This document shows positions 22,600 to 33,024 of a DNA stretch of 64,000 bases, one piece after another (positions within the stretch are counted from its first letter, which is position 1; the number at the start of each line of letters is the position of its first letter). Origin of the DNA: Limnoperna fortunei (Eukaryota > Mollusca > Bivalvia > Mytilida > Modiolidae). Where the stretch lies: the NCBI GenBank assembly GCA_944474755.1, contig OX104117.1, positions 36,535,222 through 36,599,221 of the forward strand. Reading direction: 5' to 3'. Made by a program: the position numbers and the translations under genes. The notes below the pieces were generated by a model, which was not told the DNA's origin, did no database searches, and saw only the letters and a list, made by a program, of their open reading frames with translations.

Positions 22600-24087
22600 T
22601 TATTCCTTATAGAAATGATAAAACGTTATGAAGCATTCAAAGTGATAGAAAATAACAAATGGAACCCAAAAATGTTTAAATTTTAACCAGGTAATACTTC
22701 CAAACATATTTACTTTACTGCCAAGCTCATATTGGGAATTTATGAACGTATATGAAAACCAAATTTCGAAATTTGTAATGCACATGATTAAAAACATATT
22801 CCGAATTGAAAAAACGTTGCCTGTATCACTAGTTTTCCTGTATTGCTTCATTTGTAAAATAAATGTTGTTTGTAAAAGCGTGGCAGTAATTCTGGCTATT
22901 GTGTTTAAATGATTTCGGACGTCATTTAAACTATCGCTGTATCGAATCCCAAGACTTTCAAGTAGGTAGAAGCCACATGTGGCCAAAGAGGTCGTTACTA
23001 TAATAAAGTTTTTTATGGTCATAGTATTCCTTGGCCTTTGCTTCGGTGTAAGTCCCAATGAAAATTCATAGAAACATTTGATGATCAAAGGTATACGGGC
23101 GATATTTCCAAGTAAATAGTAAATATTTGTCCCTGCTGTATAATCGCCAGGAATGTACATGAATACACACTGAACGATAACAAATGTAAATGTATATAAT
23201 ATACCTAAAACCACGACACATTTTGTCTTTCTACTCATTGGAATATGCATTGCAGTTCGTTGTATACTATCTGATATCAACCTAACGCTCTCATCAGCGG
23301 TAACAGTTGACGTAGAATCAAATAATTCCATATCAGTTGTGTATTTGCGATATTTGGGCCACATGCTGGATAGGAAGATCATGCTGACAAGACAATATTC
23401 CAGCAATACTGGATCCAAAAATGGCTTTATAGCTGTAATTGTTTTGTATAACCACAAATTGCTCTTACAGTATTGATCTGTCGTGTTGTTCGTTACGGGT
23501 TTTTCCTCGTAATATAGGTCAATATTTCTGTGAGTCCATACAGATATATTAGCAACAAACAAAAAAATTAGTAAATAATAAAAGCATGTGACGTTTGCAA
23601 ATCGCGATCTGGCAAAATAATGAATAAAAATTGCTTGACTTATGTCAAAAAGCCATGTTAAACTATAGTATAATACAAGGATTACAAAAGAGCCGTAAGT
23701 TTTACAGTGTAAGTTCATAGCTAGTTTTGATACTTGAAATAAAACATTTCCAAAGCAAAAGAAATACAGAAAAACTAGTTTCAGTTTATCGGTGACTTTT
23801 TCTTTTCTAGGAATTCGGTATTCATTGCGATAATAAATTAACAGACTGCATATTATTAAGCTGAGTACTGCCAGGAGCAATATGCCTATTGAAAGACTTC
23901 GGGAATTATCTGCTGAAATCACGATCATTATCTCTGTAACTATTAATATCAAAGTACTGAGCACAACTAGCCCAGAAATACTGCCATCATGCACCGAAAA
24001 TCCGACGTTTTTCTGTTGTTTTATTAATCCAGCGGTAAATGGCAAAACAAATGTGGCATGTAGTATTCTGAGTAGTAAATTTCCCAT
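22600..24087 (-). CDS. Divergent otopetrin-like proton channel, paralog 3
   Basis: A 495-residue 12-segment membrane protein, closest to paralog 1 (2533-4017): both begin with ..LL.RILHAT.VLPFTAGLIK and share QQKNVGFSVHD, WTHR.IDLYY or WTHR.IDIYY, LSSMWPKY and FFCFGN. Family landmarks are the LEYCLVS Glu in segment 6, LLQTTFILQMKQYRK in segment 10 and FYHFECFITFYHFYKE at the C-terminus. The intracellular linker between halves (about residues 250-285) varies most. I chose the ATG at 24087 because the acceptor GTTTGTTTTAG lies about 15 bases upstream and it matches the paralogs' start. An open extension to 24114 would run through that splice site. It is divergently transcribed from paralog 4, about 2.0 kb away. 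Function is inferred from the family. Confidence 0.75.
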   Translation of the reverse strand: MGNLLLRILHATFVLPFTAGLIKQQKNVGFSVHDGSISGLVVLSTLILIVTEIMIVISADNSRSLSIGILLLAVLSLIICSLLIYYRNEYRIPRKEKVTDKLKLVFLYFFCFGNVLFQVSKLAMNLHCKTYGSFVILVLYYSLTWLFDISQAIFIHYFARSRFANVTCFYYLLIFLFVANISVWTHRNIDLYYEEKPVTNNTTDQYCKSNLWLYKTITAIKPFLDPVLLEYCLVSMIFLSSMWPKYRKYTTDMELFDSTSTVTADESVRLISDSIQRTAMHIPMSRKTKCVVVLGILYTFTFVIVQCVFMYIPGDYTAGTNIYYLLGNIARIPLIIKCFYEFSLGLTPKQRPRNTMTIKNFIIVTTSLATCGFYLLESLGIRYSDSLNDVRNHLNTIARITATLLQTTFILQMKQYRKTSDTGNVFSIRNMFLIMCITNFEIWFSYTFINSQYELGSKVNMFGSITWLKFKHFWVPFVIFYHFECFITFYHFYKE

Positions 24088-25742
24088 GATAATTGATTGA
24101 CCTAAAACAAACACAAAATAGATCAGATAATTAAACCCAAATATATAGTAAAAAGCTTTTCAGTTTAATGTTTATGAAGCTGTCAGAGCAACCTAATGAT
24201 TTGAAAACTTTGTTTGACAACTTACCTTTAAACAGACATGTGAAAAAATGTCAGTACCAAAAGGGTGACACCGCTTTCATATGTGACAGTGCACACACAA
24301 AGTTTTTAAATTGAAAACGTTGGGAAATTTCTTTATATGGATATGTTAAAATAAGGAAGAAGACAAGACATATTATATTACAAGTTTGTAGTTTCGTTGT
24401 AGCCCAGCGCGGTATAAAAATGTGGACTGTGATGTATCTCCTATACGTCCGTTTATAATTACGCATCCGTCGTATAGGTACGCTTAATTTATATTGTAGT
24501 CTACATCTGGTCGGTAAGAAGGCAAAACATTAAATTTAATTAACAAATTTTACCCTTCTGTTTTGGTGTGACAGTAACAATATCGTGCTGATTTCAATGT
24601 TTAGCTGTTAATTATGTGTAAATTCATGCTTATTGTCAAATTGAAACACAATTATCAAACCTTATATCGTTACTGTTACTCTCATTGAGCAGAAAAATAT
24701 CAGCATAGTACAGTAAAACTGAAATATGTCTTTTTCTTGGGTATGTTTGTAAAAGGTAATACATAAGAACAATTAATATTATAAACTAGCGCTATAATAC
24801 GCATTTGAAAAATTAATAAATTGCACTTTACCATGTACAATATTTATACCGGCAAAATGTTAGTTATTTATTCGAATTTCTCTATTAAGAGTTGGAATTT
24901 AATTTACATGTAACACAGAAGCTTTGGCATAGACGTTTCCAGTTTAGGCAGAAGTAAGATATTTAAAAAGTTTTTTGGTATACAAGTTTAATTATTCGTA
25001 ACTGTTCAAAGATGTGCAAACAATCTTTTGTATATATTGTACTAAAAGTAGGATTTAACTATTCATGCACAACAATTTCAATCATTATGGACACGCGATT
25101 TTATTATTGTTCAATAATTTATGTACACGGAATTTAATCAAAGTATAAATAACTTTAAAAGAAATTGTCATAAGGAAATAATGCTTTATAAAACTACAAA
25201 AAAATAATCTCAAAACATTTAAGTTTAGTCAACGGATAAATTCACTCGCATAAAGGTAGGAATAAAAAGTGACATTATTGTAACAAATACATTAAAAAAG
25301 GAAAACCTTACAAAAAAGCAATTTCATAAGAGTAATGAAGCTAAATGAACACCAGTCGTACAGTGCATGTAGTTGTAAAGGTGCAGAGACATATAATTGA
25401 ATTTCTTGTAAAAATTGCAATTGGTATATACACAAAAACATATTTTATATTGAAATGAACGAGTATCAAGACAGAATGAATCAAACACTAACCTCAAAAT
25501 TTAATTAATTGCTGAAATGAAACAACTAAAAAAACACAAAAATGTCTAAGCTATCAGTTTTTCCCGAAAACCTAGGAATTTTAAAAAATTTGTAGCCGTG
25601 GCTTCCAATAAATGATACAAAATCTATGAAGGTTTATGTTAAATTGACATGCAGTCTACTGAATACATATAAGCATACTTAGTTTCCACGATTATTTGTT
25701 GACAATAAACATAGTAATATTACTCGAATTATCTGTATTCAT
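24088..25742. other. Divergent promoter region between paralogs 3 and 4
   Basis: AT-rich DNA between two head-to-head genes. It should hold both non-coding first exons and promoters. No coding frame is convincing. Confidence 0.45.
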
Positions 25743-26075
25743 AGTTCTGTAAATATTTACGATGATATAGCTTCAAATCTGTCTACAATTGGGTCCAACG
25801 TGAGTTTATAAAAAATCTATACCTTATAGATGTAAAAGATCTCCCTAATAACAATTTCACCACAAAGAAAAGGCTATAAGTCTGACTTCTATTAAGAGGA
25901 TTTAACCGAATAAGAGTGTAGCAGACTCTAAACATGGTGTGGCGCGATGTGCACCTTTGTCAATCAAGCACTGGAAACCGCTACTAGTACACAGCTTGAT
26001 GGTTTAATATCGTTAAGCATATAACTTATACAACAATTTAAATTTAAACTCGCAAAACTTTTTTACAGGAAAACA
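25743..26075 (+). promoter_or_regulatory. Conserved upstream block of paralog 4 (also upstream of paralog 5)
   Basis: This block is shared with 40553-40830, immediately upstream of paralog 5. Well-matched words include CAAATCTGTCTACAATTGGG, GCGATGTGCACCTTTGTCAA and TAGTACACAGCTTGATGGTT. It ends in the acceptor TTTTTTACAG six bases before the ATG. It probably contains the 5' untranslated exon and intron. Both copies contain an ATG opening MCTFVNQ, so a short upstream ORF or an alternative first exon is possible. It could also be similar simply because the duplication is recent. Confidence 0.5.
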
Positions 26076-27518
26076 ATGATAATTCTGCTAAAAAACATTT
26101 TACGTGCAGCTTTCGTCGTTCCATGGTCAGCTGGTAGGATCAAGGAAAGAAAAAATGGAGAATTTTCGTTGCACGATGGAAGCATTGCTGGAATTGTTTT
26201 ATTAACAACACTAGTGATGATTGTGCTTGAAATAGTTTTTATCCTTCCTATTCAAAAGTCAAGAATTCTAATGGTTGGTTTGATGACTATCGCTATTATT
26301 AGCCTTTGTTTATGCAGTCTAGCAGTTAGCTGTCGTTCGCAGTTGAAAGTGAATCGCAAAGTAAAACCTAATTACAGCTTAAAACTGAAATTTTTGTGGC
26401 TATTTTGTTTAGGAAACATTACTTATCAAGCATTGTACGGAGCAGTGCAAATGACTTGCAGATCATTAATACCAGAGGTTGCATTGTATTGTGGATTTAC
26501 ATGGGTTTTTCAACTTTCACAAACTACGTTTATTCATTATTTTTCAAGATTTAAATTTAGAAATGCACTTTGTCTGCATTATGGTCTACTCGTATTATTT
26601 GTGACAAATATCTCGATGTGGACCCAACATGTGGTGTATAAATATTCAATAAAGCATACCAACATGACTAACAGTAATATCCCATCATGTTCGAATAGTA
26701 CAACACTTTTAGACATTGTGAACGTTTTGGAACCATATCTGGAACCTGTTTCTTTAGAATATTGTCTTTTAAGTCTGATATTCATATCAGAGATGTGGCC
26801 AAAACACAGCCATCCAGATTTCAGTAATAATATATATGAACAAGGTGCAGTGGCAGAGAACATTGAACAGGTATTGTTATTATCAAGGGACGGTTCGTGT
26901 CCGAGACAAATCGAAAGTGTGTGGCACAGAAAATCATTATGTGTTCTGGTTATAGGAATAGTTCATACATTAGTTTATGCTATCGTTCAGTTAGTTTTTA
27001 TTTACATGGCAAGCATGAGAAAGTACATATGGACGTCTCATATACTTTTTTGGGTAGGAAATGGTATTCGAATACCGCTAATGATTAAATGTTTTTATGC
27101 ATTTTCAGGACAGTTAAGACCCAAACAAAATTCTCGGAAGTGGTTAAATATGAATGACTTTATCATATTAACGAGCTCATTTGTTACATGTGGATATTAC
27201 GCATTCGACTGTTCTGAGTGTACAAATTTCTTGCATGCGTTTATTCGTATCATTCCAACAATTTTGCAAACAATGTTTATTCTACAAATGAAACAGTATC
27301 AGAAGACTGAAAACCGTAAATCCATATTTTCTATTCAAAGCACATTTTTATTTGTCTGTATAATCAATTTTGAAATTTGGTTCTTCTCCACTTTTATAAT
27401 AACACAATACCCAACTTCTACGAAATTCAGGAAATATTTTAAAGATATATTTTATCCATTTGTTGTTTTTTACCATTTTGAATGTTTTATTTCCTTTTAC
27501 AGTTTATTCCGAGAGTAA
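26076..27518 (+). CDS. Divergent otopetrin-like proton channel, paralog 4
   Basis: A 480-residue single-exon protein with the 12-segment plan. It is nearly the same as paralog 5 (40831-42246) over long stretches, for example ILRAAFVVPWSAGRIKERKN and RSLIPEVALYCGFTWVFQLS. Landmarks are TNISMWTQHVVYKYS, YLEPVSLEYCLLSLIFISEM, LQTMFILQMKQYQKTE and FYHFECFISFYSLFRE. The two copies differ most in the linker after WPKH (about residues 248-285), where this one has extra residues (SNNIYEQGAVAENIEQ). The ATG at 26076 follows TTTTTTACAGGAAAACA and is the first in-frame Met after the splice site. It is head-to-head with paralog 3. Proton transport is inferred from family resemblance. Confidence 0.76.
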   Translation: MIILLKNILRAAFVVPWSAGRIKERKNGEFSLHDGSIAGIVLLTTLVMIVLEIVFILPIQKSRILMVGLMTIAIISLCLCSLAVSCRSQLKVNRKVKPNYSLKLKFLWLFCLGNITYQALYGAVQMTCRSLIPEVALYCGFTWVFQLSQTTFIHYFSRFKFRNALCLHYGLLVLFVTNISMWTQHVVYKYSIKHTNMTNSNIPSCSNSTTLLDIVNVLEPYLEPVSLEYCLLSLIFISEMWPKHSHPDFSNNIYEQGAVAENIEQVLLLSRDGSCPRQIESVWHRKSLCVLVIGIVHTLVYAIVQLVFIYMASMRKYIWTSHILFWVGNGIRIPLMIKCFYAFSGQLRPKQNSRKWLNMNDFIILTSSFVTCGYYAFDCSECTNFLHAFIRIIPTILQTMFILQMKQYQKTENRKSIFSIQSTFLFVCIINFEIWFFSTFIITQYPTSTKFRKYFKDIFYPFVVFYHFECFISFYSLFRE

Positions 27519-28375
27519 CAACACGTGGTCGTTTGTTTATAATTAGTGTTTTATAAACATGTTAAGGAAATTAAGGAAAAAGCAAATTCAATCCGAGTGT
27601 TTTTGTTTGAATATGTTTGTGAGCCGTTGTAGTGGCGGTCACAATTGTGTTCCTTATGTTCCATCTCACCACTTTTTCGGTTGATTTATTGTTTAATTTG
27701 CTCTCGTCCTGAATATACTGAAATACTGCTTGCAGGAAGAACGTAAATAAAACATCCAATCAATAAGTGTTACCAAGATTATTATACTACCAAAAATATG
27801 CCTGTTTAGCAATTTTACATTGTTCACATATATGTATAGTTAGGATAGAACATGTATCATTTTCACTTACACTATTTTAAAATAAAATGTTATTTGATTG
27901 TGTTTGCATGTTATTTTTAAAATTTTAAAAGCTATATCCATTGAAGATTAATTATACATTAACCATTTGCTTTACGTTAAAAAAAACAAATGGATACTTG
28001 TTATGGTTCTCAAGGGATAACCACAAAGCTGCCTAATGCGTACCCAGGTGGCGGATAGAGATCGAATTGGGAGTGGACTGGTTTTGTTGTGAAAATGCGC
28101 TCGAAAGAAAGAAAGCTTATTGTAACCGCTTTAGAAGGCTTCATTCCTACCTACCTCTCCATACTGTGGCAGTCTTTTTTTCTATACTATAAGTCACATC
28201 CCCGTGGAGTACAGTTTTTTCATGCATTCATCATTATTCCATAATGAAAATCAAGTAGAAAATATTTATTCAAGATAACTTGTCTATGTTTAATACTATG
28301 TCTCTGTTGTCAACATGTCACAAATCGTCTTTGACTTTTACTACGGGAATTTTACATTATAATTCAGCCAGGTAT
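27519..28375. repeat. Downstream flank of paralog 4, duplicated after paralog 5
   Basis: Downstream DNA here matches pieces of 42247-44480: TGGTTCTCAAGGGATAACCACAAAG against the block at 43199, and the ATTTTACATTATAATTCAGC block against 44445. The duplication that made paralog 5 therefore carried its 3' flank. A SINE family A tail (CTGAATATACTGAAATACTG...CCAATCAATAAG) lies at 27700-27768 in this copy only. Confidence 0.6.
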
Positions 28376-29235
28376 CTATGCCTTGTGAGCTCGCACTACG
28401 ACAGCGACACCAAGCAACGTGCAGCAAGCTCAGTTTGCCTTCTGAATAATTCATCCGAAACAACTAAGACAACAATTGGAAGAAAAAATGGCCACACATC
28501 GTGGCCTACGTTTTATTTACTTAACTAATTATATTTACATATATGTTACGACTATTTTCACAGAAGGCAAATGTGGGGTTCACAATCTTTTGTCATCATA
28601 TACAGTTTACATTAGAATAAAAACCAAAAAGAAACTTTTAACTAGTGTAAAATACGCAGTTTACATTACAATAAAAACCAAATTGAAAATTTAACTAGTT
28701 AATATGCATGTACTGTATTTTATATAATCACACGAAAACAAAAAAACCCTACACAAAACCTATCACAAGTCAAAGTAACAGCTTTGGGTTTGAGTGCAAG
28801 AAGAGGGGGTAATTAAAAACTTGACAATAAAACGATGAAAAATGAATCAATTTAAAAGATGGTCGATTTCATCGATAGTCATAAATCAGGTACAGGTTCG
28901 CCCAATTACAGGAAACAGGAAATCGTCACACACGAGGTTCCCCCAGGTGAGTAACAAAAACGAATATCGCTATTTGCATACAGGAATTTACCTTCTATTA
29001 ATTCGGATTTATGCCTTTTCAGCTCGCACTAAGACAAAGACACAAATGAAAGTGCAGCAAGCTCAGTTTTCCTTCTGAATAATATATCCAAAATAACTAA
29101 GACAAAAAAATGGAAGAAAAAAGTGCCACATATTGTGGCCTAAGTTTTATTTAGTAACCCAATTATATATACAGGTATATTATAACTATTTTTACAGAAG
29201 GTAAAGATGGGGTTCACAATTTTGTGACACTGGAT
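28376..29235. repeat. Local direct duplication, about 630-bp offset
   Basis: 28376-28600 (AGCTCGCACTACGACAGCGA..., GTGCAGCAAGCTCAGTTTGC, GGGGTTCACAATC) is repeated with differences at 29018-29235. Between them are two ~50-base units (28603-28650, 28654-28700), each holding AATAAAAACCAAA and TTTAACTAGT. A block at 28840-28920 (AATCAATTTAAAAGATGGTC, GGTACAGGTTCGCCCAATTA) recurs at 37765-37905. The frames at 28280-29078 fall in these repeats, and I do not treat them as genes. Confidence 0.55.
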
Positions 29236-29439
29236 CATAGATCCCCCACCCAAAGCTGCACTGCAATGTCCACACATAGATATTAAGAACAAAAATAACA
29301 ACAAGAATGACTGATCCTGCTCGCCATTTAAATTAAAAAGAATTTAACATTGTTATAACAATATACAGCACACACAATTATGACAAATAATAAATGACAA
29401 CTTATTACCCCAATTCTACCTATACAACAAGGTTCTACC

Positions 29440-32400
29440 TTTATAGAGCAGATTGTACCGGACGAATGTATTTTTAAAATGCATTAGAATTTCACCGACC
29501 TAGTACTCGAATTTAGCATATGTCTTACCCGAGTCCATTGCATAACTACATGCTCCAATCCTAAAACTGTGTGATTTGTAGCACTAAGTTGATAAACCAG
29601 TGTAAATAAATTAGCATTAAAACATGTGTAAACTTTGTCCAACTTACTGGGGAACCATCTATGTTAACAAATTAGCTGCCTCCCATATTGCCTCGCACTA
29701 CTAAATATCTTCTAAATGCATTACCGGACAGTTTTAGTCGAAAGTCTACGAACAATATTTTTAGGCAAACTGTCTGGTTTGGAATGTTTCTAAGAATGAA
29801 AACAAATGACAAAACAATTGTGACATCTCTCAAGGCCCGAACACTGTAGACAAAAATTATTGTTCTTTATACAGTCAACACTCCATGTGATCCCCCCCCC
29901 CCCAAATGCGTAAGAAGCTATTATATACATAGCTTTATACATGGCTATGTATTTAAGGATGGAAACAAATCTTAGTTATCGCCTGTGTTAAATTCGTGAG
30001 AAAGGGCTATGTAATCGACGACTTATTATCCAATGAAGGATTTTTCTTTTTTATTGCCTAAATTTACTTTGAAATCAGAAAACGATGTAGAAGGGTTATA
30101 GACGTCATTAGTCGTATGAAATTAACCAATGACAGCATTATACGATCTGACTGTAGCCGTTTCATTAACCATATTATGTAATAACGCTATATACAATTAC
30201 AAAATTGAATTAAGTACATGAAGGCGTGAACTAAAAAGTTCAAAATCTTTCCACACTCTTGAATAAATTTGTTTATTTTTTGGTGCCAACGAGGAATCTA
30301 ACAGATGTTGTAGGTCTTATTTATTATATTTCAATTTCGCCAATGTTGGAACCTCTTCGAGCATAGGATTGGCTTCTGGTTTTAGTGAAAGAAACGTTTG
30401 GATCTGCAAACGGGAAAGAGCGTCACTACATTATTTGTGCCCGGAATATGCACTGCTTTAAAATAAGGTTAAAGTCTAATAAAATCAAAATTTTTAACAG
30501 CAACATAATCTCCGGTTTATGGTTTTCTGATTATTGAGAAATGAACTAATGCTTCATTGTCACAACAAAAACACATTGCTCGACCCTACATTTGCTAATA
30601 CAATTAGGTAAAGTTCTTTTATAGTAATATAATATGGTAACCAATCAAAATTCCATTCTCCAAAAAAAACCAATGGTTTCCCAAAACAGCAGCGTAACCT
30701 AATTGCCCATATGCATCTGTTAACATGATAGAGTTACAGATGTCATCCAAGAAAAAATACTTCCCATAAAACTGGATTATAAGTGACTTCCACAGTCTTA
30801 GATCATAATTGCACCTCCGTGTTAACTTGTCCTATGATGGGGTGTCTGTAACCCGTAAGTAGCATTGTACAACCTTCTCAAAAAGGGCGGCCTGATAATA
30901 CGATATTCGTTGCAAAATTAAGCAAACCACATTAACTTTGAATTTCTTGACAAAACACTATCTATAGTAGATAAACATTTCAACAATTGGTCCTTTAGTA
31001 AACTATCCTTATTTTTATAGTATTTAATTCAATACCTAAAATTTCCAAAACTTGCAATGGCCCTATTGTTTTCTTATTAGCGTTGGGCATGCCAATATCA
31101 TTCCATATTCTAAGAAAAACTGTCCAGGTATTTTGAAACAATTCCCTTTTTCAACTGCTATAATAAGAAAATCATCTTAAATATGTAAAAGTTTTCCATT
31201 TGGCATGTTATTTTGTCCAATCCATTTCAGTGCCAAGCTGAACCGCTCGAAAAGTTGACATGCTGATGCACATCCCATAGCTTAACATGTATCGTTATAA
31301 GAAAACCTATTCCAATAAATACCATATATATGATATTCTAGGGGACTTAAAGGTAAATTTCTGTAAGTCGTCTATATATCACATATGGACAAATACTCTG
31401 GTGTGGAAAACTATTTTATAGCATCAATAGCATTTTGAAACCTTGTGCAACAGACTTCATCTCATGTGGAATGTAATCATTACCTGACAAGCCAGAAAAA
31501 AGATAAATGATGAATCATTCGATATTCGTTTAGTTCTTTCTTTGGGAATAAACATATGAGAGTAACATGTATATTAATAAATGGGGCTCTTTAAAAAGCC
31601 CTGCAGACCGACCCGCAATACTTCAAATCTGATCTTATCGGACACAATTTCACGTAGTTCTAAAGCAGATGGTAAATTTCTACATAAAGGTTTAATTTAG
31701 ATAATTCAGTGTAAATAGAAAAAACCATTAATCACAATAGGTTCTCTCCTCCATATCATAACCCACCATGTAAATTTTTAACTTTTTATAATAAATGGGG
31801 GGAAGGTTGTTTTGGGAAGGATAGGTCGTTGAAATTGAAACCCTGCAGATTGTGATCTTAGACCACGAAAACCACCCGGAGGTCTAGTTGAACATTAAAA
31901 CCAACATTATAGTTTAAAGTATTAGCACCAAACATGACCGTATTTTGGGTTGGACTTAAGTTTATCACATTTACAACAAGTGTGTGAATATTTACATGGT
32001 AGGGGACAGTAATTTCCTAAATGCAATTTCCCACAGTAACCCATAGGAATTACCGGTTGTTTATTAACAGTAGTTGTTGTTGAACTAACAGAAAAAATCC
32101 AGCTTTTAGATTTTGATCTGGTAGTGGTCTATTTTAAAGTGCATTTAAATAAACAATGCTTCAATATATAACTCTTGGTGTGTAACTACCTAACCTAACG
32201 TTAATTAACATTTGGTCCTTCTAAATTTTTCATCATAGTGCCAGCAATTCTCCCGTTTTTTAGGTAACTCCCTGATCACTTCCATATATTTAGACATTTA
32301 GACGCGGCTTCATTGTGTTTATTAATATAAATCGACATGTAAGTAGCAAAAACAGTTTGACATGAATCTTAAGAGGAAATGGTGGTATCCTGATGTTTAA
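29440..32400 (-). pseudogene. Decayed DIRS-type (tyrosine recombinase) retrotransposon
   Basis: No long ORF survives, but three DIRS/Ngaro parts can be read in order on the minus strand. A gag-like Cys/His cluster (CGKLHLGNYCPL..C.YSHTCCKC) lies at about 31960-32060. The reverse transcriptase and RNase H region spans about 30420-31300. It includes an MGC.SACQLFERF-like block at 31230-31285, an ILDDF block with the Leu codon turned into a stop near 31175, an RNase H TDAYGQLGYAAVLG at 30680-30723 and HIPGTNNVV near 30430-30455. A tyrosine recombinase stretch with HSFRIG (29554-29571) lies farthest downstream. The order gag, RT-RH, YR fits the PAT/Ngaro layout. Many stops and frameshifts show it is dead. 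End repeats were not found. Confidence 0.6.
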
Positions 32401-32689
32401 CAGTTAAAACAGGGTCATATCATCTTTAACAACATTTATTTTTTTTCAAGTGCCTTTTATATCGATTTTAGTGAGCAAATAACATAATTCGACAAAATCA
32501 TTGGTCCAAATCTGCTTCTTAATATTGTCTGATATATATGCTTCCAAGGGCACGGAATGGTACATATAAAGTCTACCTTGACTTCATTGTCTTATTATTG
32601 TTTACATCAATACCTGGTTCCATAAGAACATTAGTGTTTGTTGGTGCTGTTTACTAAGGTGCTGATTGGTCCGTTTCAGAAATGCCAAA

Positions 32690-32960
32690 AATTTGTGTTA
32701 AGTCCCTGTCCAATGATTGCGTGTCATCTCAAGGTGTAACTGTAATCCCTGTATTCAGAAGAGAGGTTATAAAAAATAGCAAAGAAAACCGAGCGAACAA
32801 CAAGAGTCAAAAGACAAGGGACAGTTACAAATCCGGATATAGACAAACAACACAAAAAACAAAAACATACAACACAGAAAGAGAGTAACCCGAACCCAAT
32901 AAAAACCATGGGTGCACTCAGGTGCTCCGGACGAGTAAGCAGTGCCTGCCTCTAATTAGA
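32690..32960 (-). repeat. 3' region of a Penelope-type element, dispersed
   Basis: This block lies just downstream, in transcription sense, of the reverse transcriptase relic at 33025. It recurs at 60790-60960: CGAGCGAACAAC, CCATGGGTGCAC or CTATGGGTGCAC, and AGGTGCTCCGG.CGAGTAAGC are shared in order. I take it as the 3' untranslated end of that element family. The frames at 32682-32888 and 32724-32909 belong to it. Confidence 0.5.
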
Positions 32961-33024
32961 CACCCGTCGAGTTACTCATTGTTTTGTCTTGGGAAAATTT
33001 AAATCCAGGAATAGGAAACACTGC

